From Cymbomonas tetramitiformis (taxonomy: Eukaryota; Chlorophyta; Pyramimonadophyceae; Pyramimonadales; Pyramimonadaceae), in NCBI GenBank assembly GCA_001247695.2, contig LGRX02025947.1, positions 19,923-83,922 on the forward strand: 64,000 bases of DNA, read 5' to 3'. The notes under the pieces are model-generated. The model was given only the letters and a program-made list of their open reading frames with translations, was not told the origin of the DNA and did no database searches. The first letter of the stretch is position 1. Every line of letters begins with the position of its first letter. Positions 43,281 through 52,492 of this stretch are shown here, piece by piece. Both the position numbers and the translations under genes were made by a program.

Positions 43281-45326
43281 GATCGTGCTCGTACGTGATG
43301 ACGAGCTTACTCATGAAACGGTGCGCCGCGGAATATCGCGCGCTGGCCTGGAACAACCCGCCGCTCTCGACGATCATGAAGTGCAGATCGAGCTCGCTGT
43401 CGATATCGTCCATAAACAGCACGCCGCCACGCCGCACGACGATACCGAGCAAGCGGGTGGCGCTGCGCGAGAGGACGACCGGAACGGTCACGTCCGCGCC
43501 GGTGGCCTCCACCACCAGCACCGAGCCTTCGAGCCGCGCCGCGTCGTCGTACCCGTCCAGCGATGTCAGGTTGATCTTGTCGAAGGCGTTCACGTATTGC
43601 TGCCAGTTCGGCGTCTCGCCGAGCACCCCCCACCCAGACTCGTGCGCGGGGTGTCCCGCCGGGTATGTCAAGGGCCAACGCAGCATCGCGTCCTTAGTTT
43701 GTATGCCGTACCCCTTGAGGATCGGCTTGTAATATTTCGACTCGTCCACGAAATTGCCCCGCGCGTCGATACCCACGCCGGACACGCCGTTGTAGCCCAT
43801 GGAGCGCGCGGACATAAACTCGTTGACGTACTCGGCCTTATCGACGTTGTTGATTGTGGACGTTCCGGGGTCCCAAAATTGATGCACCAGATACGGCTCG
43901 GTGGGTTTCACACCGGGCGGGTGTGGCGGTGGCGACTGCGGGTTCGGCGGGTTCGGCGGGTACGGCGGAGGCGGTGGAGACGCCGGCGGAGGCGGCGACG
44001 GTGGAGGACACGGAGGGGATGGTGGAGGTGGCGGAAATGGCGGTGGAGGCGCGGGTGGCAACGGGGCGAGGTTGCACGCCGTGGCGTCGCACGCGCTACC
44101 AGCATCCGCTTCTGTTTTGTTTGCAGGGTAGTCTGATGCATAGTCACCCAAAGGGTATGTGTCGCCGTCAGAATCCATGCATGACCACACGCTATTTTCT
44201 TGCCAGCACACGCAGTACGTCTGATAATTTTTATTAGGAGTAGTAGTATTGTACAGCGTGCAGCCACTTCGAATCGCATTTTGTATGTGGTAACTTGTAC
44301 AATCGCACACGCTCGAAGCGTAGTCGGGGTAAATGCACGATCGCGCGTCGCACATAGCCGAATAATCCGGGCTTGAGGTTGAGGAGGTGCTCCAGCAGCT
44401 ACCCTTTGTGTAAGCTTGATTGATATGAAACACAAAATGATCTCGTTGTGATTCAGATGTATTATCTGACTGGTACATTGCGTATGCCCCGTTGCAAGCA
44501 CCCTTCAATCTTGACTTTTCATCGGTGATGTACATGCCGTTATATTTGCAGTCGATCATCACTTCGCACGATATGTACCCTGCATGATCCGTCGGAACGG
44601 TGGTCGGCGCGGTCGGAATCTTGGAGGTTGGAATTACAGTGGTGGGCCAAATCGTGGGTTCGTTCGTGGGCGTTGCGGTCACGATATGCTCCGTCGTCGG
44701 GTTAAGCGTGATTCGAATGGGTGTCGAGGTCGGCGCGTGGTTGGGGCTCGCAGTGCGCGGCGGCGTTGGCGGTGGTGACGGTGGTGGCGCAGGTGGCAAA
44801 CCCATCGGCGGTGGTGACGGTGCAAAACATGCAGCGGCGTTGCACGCGGTGTCATTCTGACACACCGGCAGGCCGTTGGTCACACTAACGCCCGCGTCGC
44901 GGATCGCCGCGCTGTTGTTAGTCGCGTAATCGGTATGGCCCAGGCAGTAGCAGGTCTTGCCGTTTTGATTCATGAGCGTGCAGCACACGTAGGAGGTGTC
45001 CTCAGGGCAGCTCTCCTCCACGGTGTTATTGAGGTCATTGCAATCACAGTCTCGTGCGTCGTAATCCGGGTACATACACAAAGTGGCATCGCAGTAATTC
45101 GGTGTGGCGGATCCTGTGAAGTGAATCTGATTGTAATAGTAAGCGTGTAGCTCTTCGCTCGAGTTGCACAGCCTGACCTTGCCGTTTTCCGTGTAAAATT
45201 CACTTTGAGACATCACCGGTACGCCGGATGTGTTCGCACGCATGTACGCTCTAGGTTACCATGTGACCGCGTCCTTCAAGTTCATTGCCCAAGCGTTTGG
45301 GCAATACTCGTACAGTTGTTGGGGGG
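43281..45326 (-). pseudogene. Cys-rich/Pro-rich/G8-domain secreted protein, middle part
   Basis: Modules in order from 45243: a Cys module (YCDATLCMYPDY...CDC...SYVCCTLMNQNGKTCYCLGHTDYATNN), a PPSPPP linker followed by a Thr/Pro-rich stretch, a second Cys module (MCDARSCIYPDYASSVCDC), a long hydroxyproline-type linker (PPPPPSPPCPPPSPPPP), then W-P-rich sequence and a G8 domain (SVLVVEATGADVTVPVVLS...LLGIVVRRGGVLFM...LHFMIVESGGLFQAS). In-frame TAA at 45258-45256 where a sister module has Glu (AWEPR); above it the frame continues CPNAWAMNLKDAVTW to the MITE at 45329. Extracellular role is inferred from module type. Confidence 0.65.
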
Positions 45327-45328
45327 TA

Positions 45329-45942
45329 CAGTAATCACTCAGCTATAAGGAACTCCTATGCTAAGGAACCAGCCAGCCTTTCGGGGGGAGGGGGGAGGGG
45401 GGGGGTACCCAAGTTGATGAGAAAAGCTGGCTGGAATTTTTTTGTTATGGAATCACCCTGAAATAAGAAATATGGTGTTGGCTGCCTATCTTAAGGGGCA
45501 TTTCATACATTTCATATATTTTAAGAAATCTAGGCTGGAAATTTTACCAAAATGGTGTAGGCAAATGCTATTTTTATCAGATTTTTTAATAAAACTCTGC
45601 AAAAATCAAGGCACAGTGCAATATGATGCTTAGGTTCATACGACACTACAACATTATACATTCACCCAGAAAGGCTAAGTCCTGCTTTAATTCTTTCAAC
45701 TGTGCACGACTCTCAGGGTCCATTTTCTAGGTTTTGAAAATTTTAAGAAATGTGGCTGGCTATGTACGGATGGCACGTGGATGGCTATGGAATATGCTGG
45801 CTGGCTTAAAAGATCGCGGTCACTATTCTTAGCAGATTCCATAGGACGCTGGCGCTGGCCAGGGGGGCGGGGGGTACCCAAGTTGATGAGAAAAGCTGGC
45901 TGACCTGGAATTTACGGTTTTCTTATAGGTGGGTGATTACTG
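45329..45942. mobile_element. MITE 4, TA target duplication, in the Cys-rich gene
   Basis: Ends CAGTAATCACTCAGCTATAA and TTATAGGTGGGTGATTACTG, TA flanks at 45327-45328 and 45943-45944, 614 bp. It has G-rich GGTACCCAAGTTGATGAGAAAAGCTGGCTG blocks near both ends in the same orientation, and AT-rich middle sequence with no ORF. Confidence 0.85.
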
Positions 45943-45959
45943 TACTTAAAGTTTTCGTA

Positions 45960-47163
45960 TCGGTCGAACCCGAACGATATTCATATAATTAAAGGTGCGG
46001 CCATCATGCGGTCCAGGCACGTGGGGTAAAATCTCCACACACGGTCGTAATTTCCATGTCCCCACGGTGTAGGTAATAATGGTCCCGGTGCAGGAGGTAA
46101 GTGTACGGCAAAGCGGGCGTTGATGGGGGTGGCGGCGGCGGAGTAGCGGGGGAGCGGTGGCGGTGGTGGTGGCGGTGGCGGTGATGGTGGAAAAAGCGGT
46201 AGTGGTGGCGAAGAAGGAGGCGGAGGAGGGAGCGGAGGAGGAGGGGAGGGGGCGGAGGCGGTAAAGGGAGTGGCGGTGGCGACGGTGGCGGAGGAGAGGG
46301 CGAACTCGGAGGCATTGACGGTGGACTCAGCGGCAGCGGTGGCGGCAGGGGCGGCGGTGGCGAGTGACGATGGGGGGGGGCGAAGCAAACCCGGTGGCAG
46401 GGGCGGTGGTGGAGGGAGGGCGGAAGGGGAGGCGGTGGTGGAGGGGGCGGTGGCGGAGGGGGACAGTGGCGGAGGGGAGGCGATGGCAAAAACGGTGGCG
46501 GTGGCGGTGGCGGTGGCGGGGGGCGGGGGGCGGGGGCAGGGCGGCGGGGGGTGGCGGTGGCGGTGGACCTGGCACGACGCACTGCGTAGCGTCGCACGCG
46601 TCGTTCGTTACGTGATCGCACGTGTAGTAATGCTGGTTGTTCGTGGACCCGTCGTCACCCGCGACACCTGCCGTGTTCTGTCGCGCGTAATCCTCGTGAC
46701 CCGCGCAGAAGCAGCGGACGTTCGACTTGTTCTTCGGCGTGCAGCACACGCTGCGATGACCCGGACATCCCACGATCGCCGGCACCGTGTCGCACGCGCA
46801 CTGCCGTGCCGCGTAGTCGGGGTAGATGCAGTCGGTGGCGTCGCAAAAACTACGACAGTACGCGTCGTCGTTGTGTGCCGGGTCGTTCAGCCAGCCCTCC
46901 ACCTCCGTGCTGGAGTTGCAGATCTGTGTCACACCGTTCGCCACGAACCCCACGGCGATACCGCACGTCGACACGTACACGCGCGGCTCCCACGCGTAGG
47001 TTGTCTTCGGGTTGATGGCCCACGCGTACGGACAGACCGCGCGCCAACGCTCAGGGCGATCGAGCACGGTGTAGTCCATGTTCTCCATGTAGTTCGTGCA
47101 CAACCCGAAACGCGCGCACGAGGGGTAGTACAACCAGGTATCCTGATGCGTGACGCCCGGCGG
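45960..47163 (-). pseudogene. Cys-rich/Pro-rich protein, upstream part, truncated by retrotransposon
   Basis: From YYPSCARFGLCTNYMENMDYTVLDRPERW at the right, a Cys module FCDATDCIYPDYAARQCACD...SVCCTPKNKSNVRCFCAGHEDYARQN...CDATQC, then a very long Pro-rich stretch (VVPGPPPPPPPAALPPPP) in which the frame is lost: G-rich runs (GGTGGCGGTGGCGG) shift the reading, and the alternative frame 46621-46004 becomes the Pro/His-rich one. VCPYAWAINPKTTYAWEPRVYV is the intact counterpart of the sequence bearing a TAA at 45258. The 5' end is cut at about 47163 by family-M copy 2. Confidence 0.6.
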
Positions 47164-50100
47164 CTCGGGAGTGGCAGTTCAGACGCGCTCTGGCAAACTG
47201 ACAGCATCCTCGCCTCCTTCTCCCAGGAAGACCCCTGTTGACTACTCAGCAACGCCGAAGTGCAGCGAGGCCTCAACCAGACTCCTGGAGCCCAGCGACC
47301 GACAGGACTGGAAGTTCCGTGCGGACATGTTCGACTTCTTGAGTCAAGAATATGGACCTTTCGAGGTGGACGCCTGTTGCGACTTGGGAGGAAAGAATCG
47401 TCAGGTCAACCGCTACTGGACGGACTGCTTGAAGGAAAACTGGCGAGGGTTGAACGTCTGGTGCAATCCTCCCTTCTCCTCCAACCATTTGACCATCGAG
47501 GCCGTACTGAGGAGATATGTGGAAGAATGGCGTCTGGACCCTGAGAATACTTCAGCTCTCTTTGTCCTTCCTGACTTTCAGTCTCGCATGCCACAGTGGC
47601 GGCAGTTGTTCAGATCTGCGGGAATGAGAGTGGAGTACATTATTCCTACCCATGACGCTCAAGGAGAACCTGTGCAGATGTTCGCTGCCCCGGATGGAGC
47701 CCTTCTGGATCTCCCTTGGCCCCTGCTAGTGGTGTACGCTCCGCCAGCTCGACAGCGTGTCAAGCGGGAAAGGAAGACGAGTTCCCCTCCTCCTATCGTG
47801 CGTACTGGAGAAGCGGCCAGCGTTCGAGACCTGCATCAGCAGATATCAGGAGGTCAGTTTCTCAAAGCGCTGCAAGCGGAATATGGGCGACCTGGCCCCC
47901 TACAGACTTTAAGGAAAGAAATCCAAGAAGCTCCGCATCAACGCACTCGTGACTTCTGCGTGGTGGGAAATGTGTTGTGGAGGGTGAGCGCTGGACGCTA
48001 TCAGTTGGTACTGGGAGAAGATTCACCACTCCGTGAGGTAGTGCTGCAAGAGGCGCACGCCTCTGTTTCAGCTGGACACGCGGGCAGGGACAAAACTCTG
48101 GAACGAGTCCTGCGACGCTTCTGGTGGAAAGGGGCAGCAGAAGATGTGGGACGCTGGGTTTCATCTTGCACTATCTGTCAAGCGGTGCGACCGAGAAATT
48201 CTTACCCGGATGGATTGCTGAACCCACACACTATTCCTACGCGACTATGGCAAGTGGTCAGTGTGGACTTTGTTACTGGACTGCCAGTCACGGCGCGGAA
48301 TCACGATGCCTTTGCTACTTTCACGTGTAAGCTCAGCAAAATGGTTCACATCATCCCGTTGAACTTCCAGGACAGCTCCGCTGAGGTTATAGCTCGAATC
48401 TACTTCGACCACATCTGGAAACTACATGGCACCCCTATGAAGATTGTCTCTGACCGCGACCCTCGTTTTCAGGATGCTATGTGGAAGGAATTGATGAGAC
48501 TTATGGGAACCAAAGTGGCCTCCACTACGCCTTATAACCCTCGTTCGGACGGACAAGCTGAACATACCAACCGCGTGGTAGAAGACATGCTGAGGTCCTT
48601 CGTAGGCAGCAATCCAGAGGACTGGGATTTGTGGTGTGCCAACGTGGAGTTCGCCATAAACGATACGCGGAGCGATGTAACCGGCTTTACCCCGTTTGAG
48701 TTGGTCTTGGGGCACTCGCCTATGTCGCAACTGGACTTGTTCCTGCAAGCCGCTGCTGGACAACACTCCAGGCGTAAGGGTGGAGAAGGTACTGCCCACG
48801 AGATGGCTAGTAAATTCGCGGCTCAACTAGAGGACGCCCGCACTAAGCTAGAACTGGCACAGCAACGCCAGCGACATCAGTTTGACCAGCGTCACACCGC
48901 CAAATCCTTTCAGTTGGGAGACTTGGTCTGGGTAGATGCTAAGCATCTCACGGAAAATATCATGAACCGCGAATCCTTCAGGAAGCTGGGACCTCGCTGG
49001 CACGGGCCCTTACCCATCACCGAGAGGTTCTTCAGTGACCAGCAGCGAGAGCTACCCGAAATTGACAGAGGTGCTCCGGTGGCTTATCGGCTCAAGTTAC
49101 CCCCTAAATGGCGTATCCACGATGTTTTTGCGCAGCATCGCCTCAAGGAATACCGCACTGCAGATGAAGCTTTTGCGCTGCGTCAGCAAACACCTACTCC
49201 TGCCAAGGTTCTCGTGGATGGACAATCCCAGACACATGTGTCTAAGATTCTGGCTCGAAGAGTGAAACCTGCGAGAGGAGGTAAGGAAGTAGAAGAATTT
49301 CTGGTTCGCTGGACTGGGTACTCTAATGCTCATGACTCCTGGAAGACTCGCGAGTCGTTGAACTACGGGGGTGAACTCGAACAGCTCACAGAATTTGAAC
49401 AACTGAGACTATCCCGAGAAGGACAAGCCCGCGAAAAAGCCTTACAGGAGGTCAGAATGCAGCGGAAGCAAAGGCGGGAACGCGCCAGAGCTCTAACCTT
49501 CCTGGACACTTCTGATGAAGGGGAACCTCCTTCTCTGGACAACTGCCTACCTTGGGAACAATACTGTCGCTCCTCTGACGCCTTTGTGACGCATCTGGCT
49601 CTTCTGGACTCTGTGGTCTCGACACGCGAGTTGCGACTACTAGTACTTTTCAGTGGTACAGGTAGTGTGGAGAGAAGTTTCCTGTCATGTTATCCGAAGA
49701 GTACCGTGGTCACCGTAGATCATGATCCTCGCTGGCAACCTACCTACGCTGAGAAGGTTCAGGACTGGGACTTCAAGCGTTACGCGCCTGGTTACTTTGA
49801 CGTCATCTGGGCTAGCCCACCGTGCACTGAATACAGTCAGGCTAAGACCACAGGGGTGCGACAACTGCGACGGGCGGATGCCTGTGTACGCCGTGCGCTC
49901 CAAATCTTCGACTTCCTCAAACCCAAACATTGGTTTATGGAAAATCCGATGGGCAGGTTTCCCTTTGCGCTGCGATTTCGACCTGTAGTTCGCCGGTTAC
50001 CTACTCCGTTGTATTGCTCTTACTGTATGTATGGCACTGGCTACCGCAAGCCTACTTGCATCTGGACACAGTCGCCTCCTCCAGTGGACCTGCGGTACTG

Positions 50101-50296
50101 TACGATGGATACTCCTTGTCTTCACCAACAGACGCTGGGATCACATCCGGAAACTGCTCAACTGGGGCCTCATCCTGGGCAACAAGGAGCGGGAGTCTCC
50201 GCTGCTGTATACCCTCTACCCTCTGGATTGCTTCGCCAACTTTTCGAGCACCTGTTCAATCAGAAAAGCATATCACGCATCCATAAGCATGGCTGA
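47150..50296 (+). CDS. Pol C-terminal half: Dam-like MTase, integrase, chromodomain, C5-MTase
   Basis: One frame of 1048 codons. Residues about 50-190: phage Dam-type N6-adenine methyltransferase domain (FRADMFDFL, FEVDACCDLGG, VWCNPPFSS with the NPPF catalytic motif near 105). About 300-345: integrase HHCC zinc finger (HASVSAGH...CTICQ). About 371-470: integrase core with D, D, E in SVDFVTG, VSDRDPRF and GQAEHTNR. About 697-740: chromodomain (VSKILARRV...EEFLVRWTGYSNAHDSWK). About 830-985: C5-cytosine methyltransferase with FSGTGSVERSF (SAM loop), ASPPCTEYS (catalytic Cys), ENPMGRF and YCMYGTGYRKPTCIW. Chromovirus-type Pol with two methyltransferases. Ends ISRIHKHG. The true start is lost with the 5' truncation. 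Confidence 0.9.
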   Translation: MTPGGSGVAVQTRSGKLTASSPPSPRKTPVDYSATPKCSEASTRLLEPSDRQDWKFRADMFDFLSQEYGPFEVDACCDLGGKNRQVNRYWTDCLKENWRGLNVWCNPPFSSNHLTIEAVLRRYVEEWRLDPENTSALFVLPDFQSRMPQWRQLFRSAGMRVEYIIPTHDAQGEPVQMFAAPDGALLDLPWPLLVVYAPPARQRVKRERKTSSPPPIVRTGEAASVRDLHQQISGGQFLKALQAEYGRPGPLQTLRKEIQEAPHQRTRDFCVVGNVLWRVSAGRYQLVLGEDSPLREVVLQEAHASVSAGHAGRDKTLERVLRRFWWKGAAEDVGRWVSSCTICQAVRPRNSYPDGLLNPHTIPTRLWQVVSVDFVTGLPVTARNHDAFATFTCKLSKMVHIIPLNFQDSSAEVIARIYFDHIWKLHGTPMKIVSDRDPRFQDAMWKELMRLMGTKVASTTPYNPRSDGQAEHTNRVVEDMLRSFVGSNPEDWDLWCANVEFAINDTRSDVTGFTPFELVLGHSPMSQLDLFLQAAAGQHSRRKGGEGTAHEMASKFAAQLEDARTKLELAQQRQRHQFDQRHTAKSFQLGDLVWVDAKHLTENIMNRESFRKLGPRWHGPLPITERFFSDQQRELPEIDRGAPVAYRLKLPPKWRIHDVFAQHRLKEYRTADEAFALRQQTPTPAKVLVDGQSQTHVSKILARRVKPARGGKEVEEFLVRWTGYSNAHDSWKTRESLNYGGELEQLTEFEQLRLSREGQAREKALQEVRMQRKQRRERARALTFLDTSDEGEPPSLDNCLPWEQYCRSSDAFVTHLALLDSVVSTRELRLLVLFSGTGSVERSFLSCYPKSTVVTVDHDPRWQPTYAEKVQDWDFKRYAPGYFDVIWASPPCTEYSQAKTTGVRQLRRADACVRRALQIFDFLKPKHWFMENPMGRFPFALRFRPVVRRLPTPLYCSYCMYGTGYRKPTCIWTQSPPPVDLRYCTMDTPCLHQQTLGSHPETAQLGPHPGQQGAGVSAAVYPLPSGLLRQLFEHLFNQKSISRIHKHG

Positions 50297-50362
50297 TCTG
50301 TGTCTGGATCTTAGCTGCTGTACAAATGACTCTGAGTTATCATCTCTTCGTACTAACAAGCT

Positions 50363-50375
50363 AAGAGGGGAGGAG
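50363..50375 (+). promoter_or_regulatory. Polypurine tract before the 3' LTR
   Basis: AAGAGGGGAGGAG, 13 purines, ends two bases before the LTR start TGTGCC. This is the plus-strand primer position in LTR retrotransposons. Confidence 0.85.
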
Positions 50376-50376
50376 T

Positions 50377-51693
50377 TGTGCCAGGGAACACTAGCCATGC
50401 CAAGCCATTCGATTGGCATATTGTATTTACGCGTACTGGGGCAGTGAAATGGCAATGGGCTCGGAAGGGGACTCCCGAGCCATTGACTTCGTACTATGGG
50501 GAGCGAAAGCCTGGACTTGATTATAGCTGGCAGCATATTATCGTTCACCCTTCGGGTGCGCTACGCCGCTGGGAGCGTAATAGGGGCGGCGGCTGGTTTC
50601 TGGAAGACGCCACTCAGTTGAAGGCGCCGGTAGCGCCATTCTCATTACCGATCAGCAGCATTGGGCGCGGGAATCCGACGATTGTGATTGACGATGACGA
50701 ATATCGTGGAATTCCCTACACGGGGCGTAAGCCTGTACACTCAGCGCCTACAGACAGTGACGATTCGGGTACAGGCGCTGTGTCCTGGAGTAAAGAGAAG
50801 TTACCAGATTCTGATGACAATGATGACGCGGGTGTCACTAACAGTAAGGAGAAGCTACCAGGTTCGGATGACAACGATGACGCGGGTGTCACATATGACG
50901 TGGACACTGCCAGTCCGAAATGGGAGCCAGCCTCGCCCGAATATGATGACACTGAGGATGACGTCAGCGAGTTCGATGACTTGGTAGCTGACGATGCTGA
51001 AGAACAAGCTGAAGCTCGAAGGTTGAAGAGACTGGGACTGCAATTGATCATGGATGAGAAGGGTGAACTTCATTGGGTGCCAAAGGGCACCTCCCCGACC
51101 TCACCTGTTCAGCCAGAGGATCCGCCTATCACCGAGCAGGAGTCTGAGGCCATATCTGAGGATGCCCCAGCCTCTGTGGTGGAGACTGTTCATGCACCAC
51201 CGAAGAAACCTTATGGGTCAGATACTGGATTGACTTCAATGGGTGAGAATAAGGCTGGGGTGTCTGAAGAGACGAAGAGGCAACCTAGGAAATATCCGAG
51301 ATGTTGGACACATGAGTATATAACTCAATTGAAATGCTCCATAAGCAGTGACAGTGATGAAGAAGAAGTGCTTGACGTGGCTCCTCGTAGGAAGAAAGCA
51401 AAGATCAGCAAGGGACAATGAAATCAACTGTCTTGATTAGGATTGTCCAAATGCAGATTCTCTGATTAGGATTTGTATAGGTGGCAGATGATGATATGCC
51501 AGCCGACATGGGACAGATCGATTAGAGATATGAACTGCGCGCCTTGAAAGTATAAGACCTGAATATTGCCCATTTGGAGGCTGTTCTAACTTGAAGTAAC
51601 TATTTGGAGGAGCTGTTGCTCAACCTGTTAATTTACTGGTCAATCTTTCCTGCCATAAAGATATTGCAATTGCTTGAATTGTAGCCTTGTTCA
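50377..51693 (+). repeat. Family-M 3' LTR (1317 bp)
   Basis: TG...CA ends (TGTGCCAGGG, CCTTGTTCA), same length as the two solo LTRs. Its position just behind the polypurine tract is what identifies the 1317-bp repeat as an LTR. Confidence 0.95.
50378..51421 (+). CDS. LTR-encoded acidic/basic protein, 347 codons, unknown
   Basis: Open from the LTR start to KAKISKGQ. In the same reading frame as pol, but several stops lie between 50294 and 50356. Trp-rich N-terminal part, duplicated SKEKLPxSDDNDDAGVT unit, acidic middle, basic tail. Copy-specific change YDVDTAS for YDMDTAS removes one of the few internal Met residues. Confidence 0.55.
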   Translation: MPGNTSHAKPFDWHIVFTRTGAVKWQWARKGTPEPLTSYYGERKPGLDYSWQHIIVHPSGALRRWERNRGGGWFLEDATQLKAPVAPFSLPISSIGRGNPTIVIDDDEYRGIPYTGRKPVHSAPTDSDDSGTGAVSWSKEKLPDSDDNDDAGVTNSKEKLPGSDDNDDAGVTYDVDTASPKWEPASPEYDDTEDDVSEFDDLVADDAEEQAEARRLKRLGLQLIMDEKGELHWVPKGTSPTSPVQPEDPPITEQESEAISEDAPASVVETVHAPPKKPYGSDTGLTSMGENKAGVSEETKRQPRKYPRCWTHEYITQLKCSISSDSDEEEVLDVAPRRKKAKISKGQ

Positions 51694-52120
51694 GACAGAT
51701 ATAACTGTAATCATCCTCATAGCGCGCTCGGGCGCGTTCGGGAACGTCTGAAGGGGTCAGATAATACTGTAGGATAATGATCTGGCTTAGGAAGTGAATA
51801 ACACTGGTAGCACGATGCAAACGTGGACCATTAAGTGACCCTTTTACAATTATACGTGACGCCGCGTCATCCGCGCCTGCAAGTTGGGTATCGTTGGAAA
51901 GAGGAGGACGGGCCGGATGCACTCCGCGGTCAATAAGTATGGCGCGCATGGTGTGGTGCGGATAATATTCAAGTTCAAAGCCATTTTGGGTGAGAAAATC
52001 ATCCGGATTCCGGCGATGTTTTCCTGAAAAGAGAACCCCACCCCCCAGTCCTAACTGGAAATCTGGTGTACTCGTGGCAGCTCCAACACCATCGCCCACG
52101 AGAAGCATTTTCCGAACCAA
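51694..52120 (-). pseudogene. Unknown ORF fragment truncated by the family-M LTR
   Basis: Starts MVRKMLLVGDGVGAATSTPDF at 52120, with FELEYYPHHTMRAILIDRGVHP and ILQYYLTPSDVPERARARYEDDYSYIC, then runs into LTR sequence at 51693. The YYLTPxxVPxxARA block recurs on the other strand at about 54115-54175 (YYLTPRNVPQGARAPE), so the two are fragments of related genes. No known domain. Confidence 0.45.
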
Positions 52121-52359
52121 TGCTCACGCCGCGATTGGCATGACTGGCAGGTTGAAATCGGCAGTCTGTCTTTAATTTGAAATTAATTTTATTACAATTG
52201 TTGTTCCTGCAAATTCACAATATCGCGAATTTTTATTTCTTTAAAACATACGAAGTCGGGGGGGGGGGTGTCGCGGAGTCAAGTCCGGGGGGTCCACTCC
52301 GAATGTTGTCCGCGTGACAATGAGCATCGCATATGCCGAACCGAGACTGTGGCGTATAT

Positions 52360-52435
52360 TACAAAACATTGTCGTTCTATACAGTTTATGTCGCTTTGTA
52401 CAGTGCTTAACAGTGGTGGCCGATGTTTTTTTCCA
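52360..52435 (+). repeat. Inverted repeat, partner at 53595-53670
   Basis: TATACAGTTTATGTCGCTTTGTACAGTGCTTAACAGTGGTG here matches, with few changes, the reverse complement of the sequence around 53603-53645. The pair flanks the methyltransferase-like ORF. Confidence 0.7.
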
Positions 52436-52492
52436 GCCACGCAGTCGAAAGGTTCTGAATTTCGGATAGAATAAATCGACGTATCAACAAAT

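Larger units (their letters stand above)
47165..51693 (+). mobile_element. Family-M Ty3/gypsy retrotransposon, copy 2, 5'-truncated, with 3' LTR
   Basis: Begins abruptly in pol (AVQTRSGKLTAS) next to the Cys-rich gene, includes the rest of pol to 50296, a purine tract AAGAGGGGAGGAG (50363-50375) and a complete LTR 50377-51693. It carries the part of the element missing from copy 1, with an overlap from the Dam-like domain to integrase start. No target duplication can be tested because the 5' end is lost. Confidence 0.92.

Noticed and set aside
43261..44136. 291-codon plus-strand frame, Arg/Val-rich
   Set aside because: Antisense of the G8 and Pro-rich region.
46270..47241. 323-codon plus-strand frame, Gly/Val/Arg-rich
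   Set aside because: It is the antisense of the Pro-rich linker and Cys module of the minus-strand gene; composition is what a CCG/CCA-rich coding strand gives on the other side.
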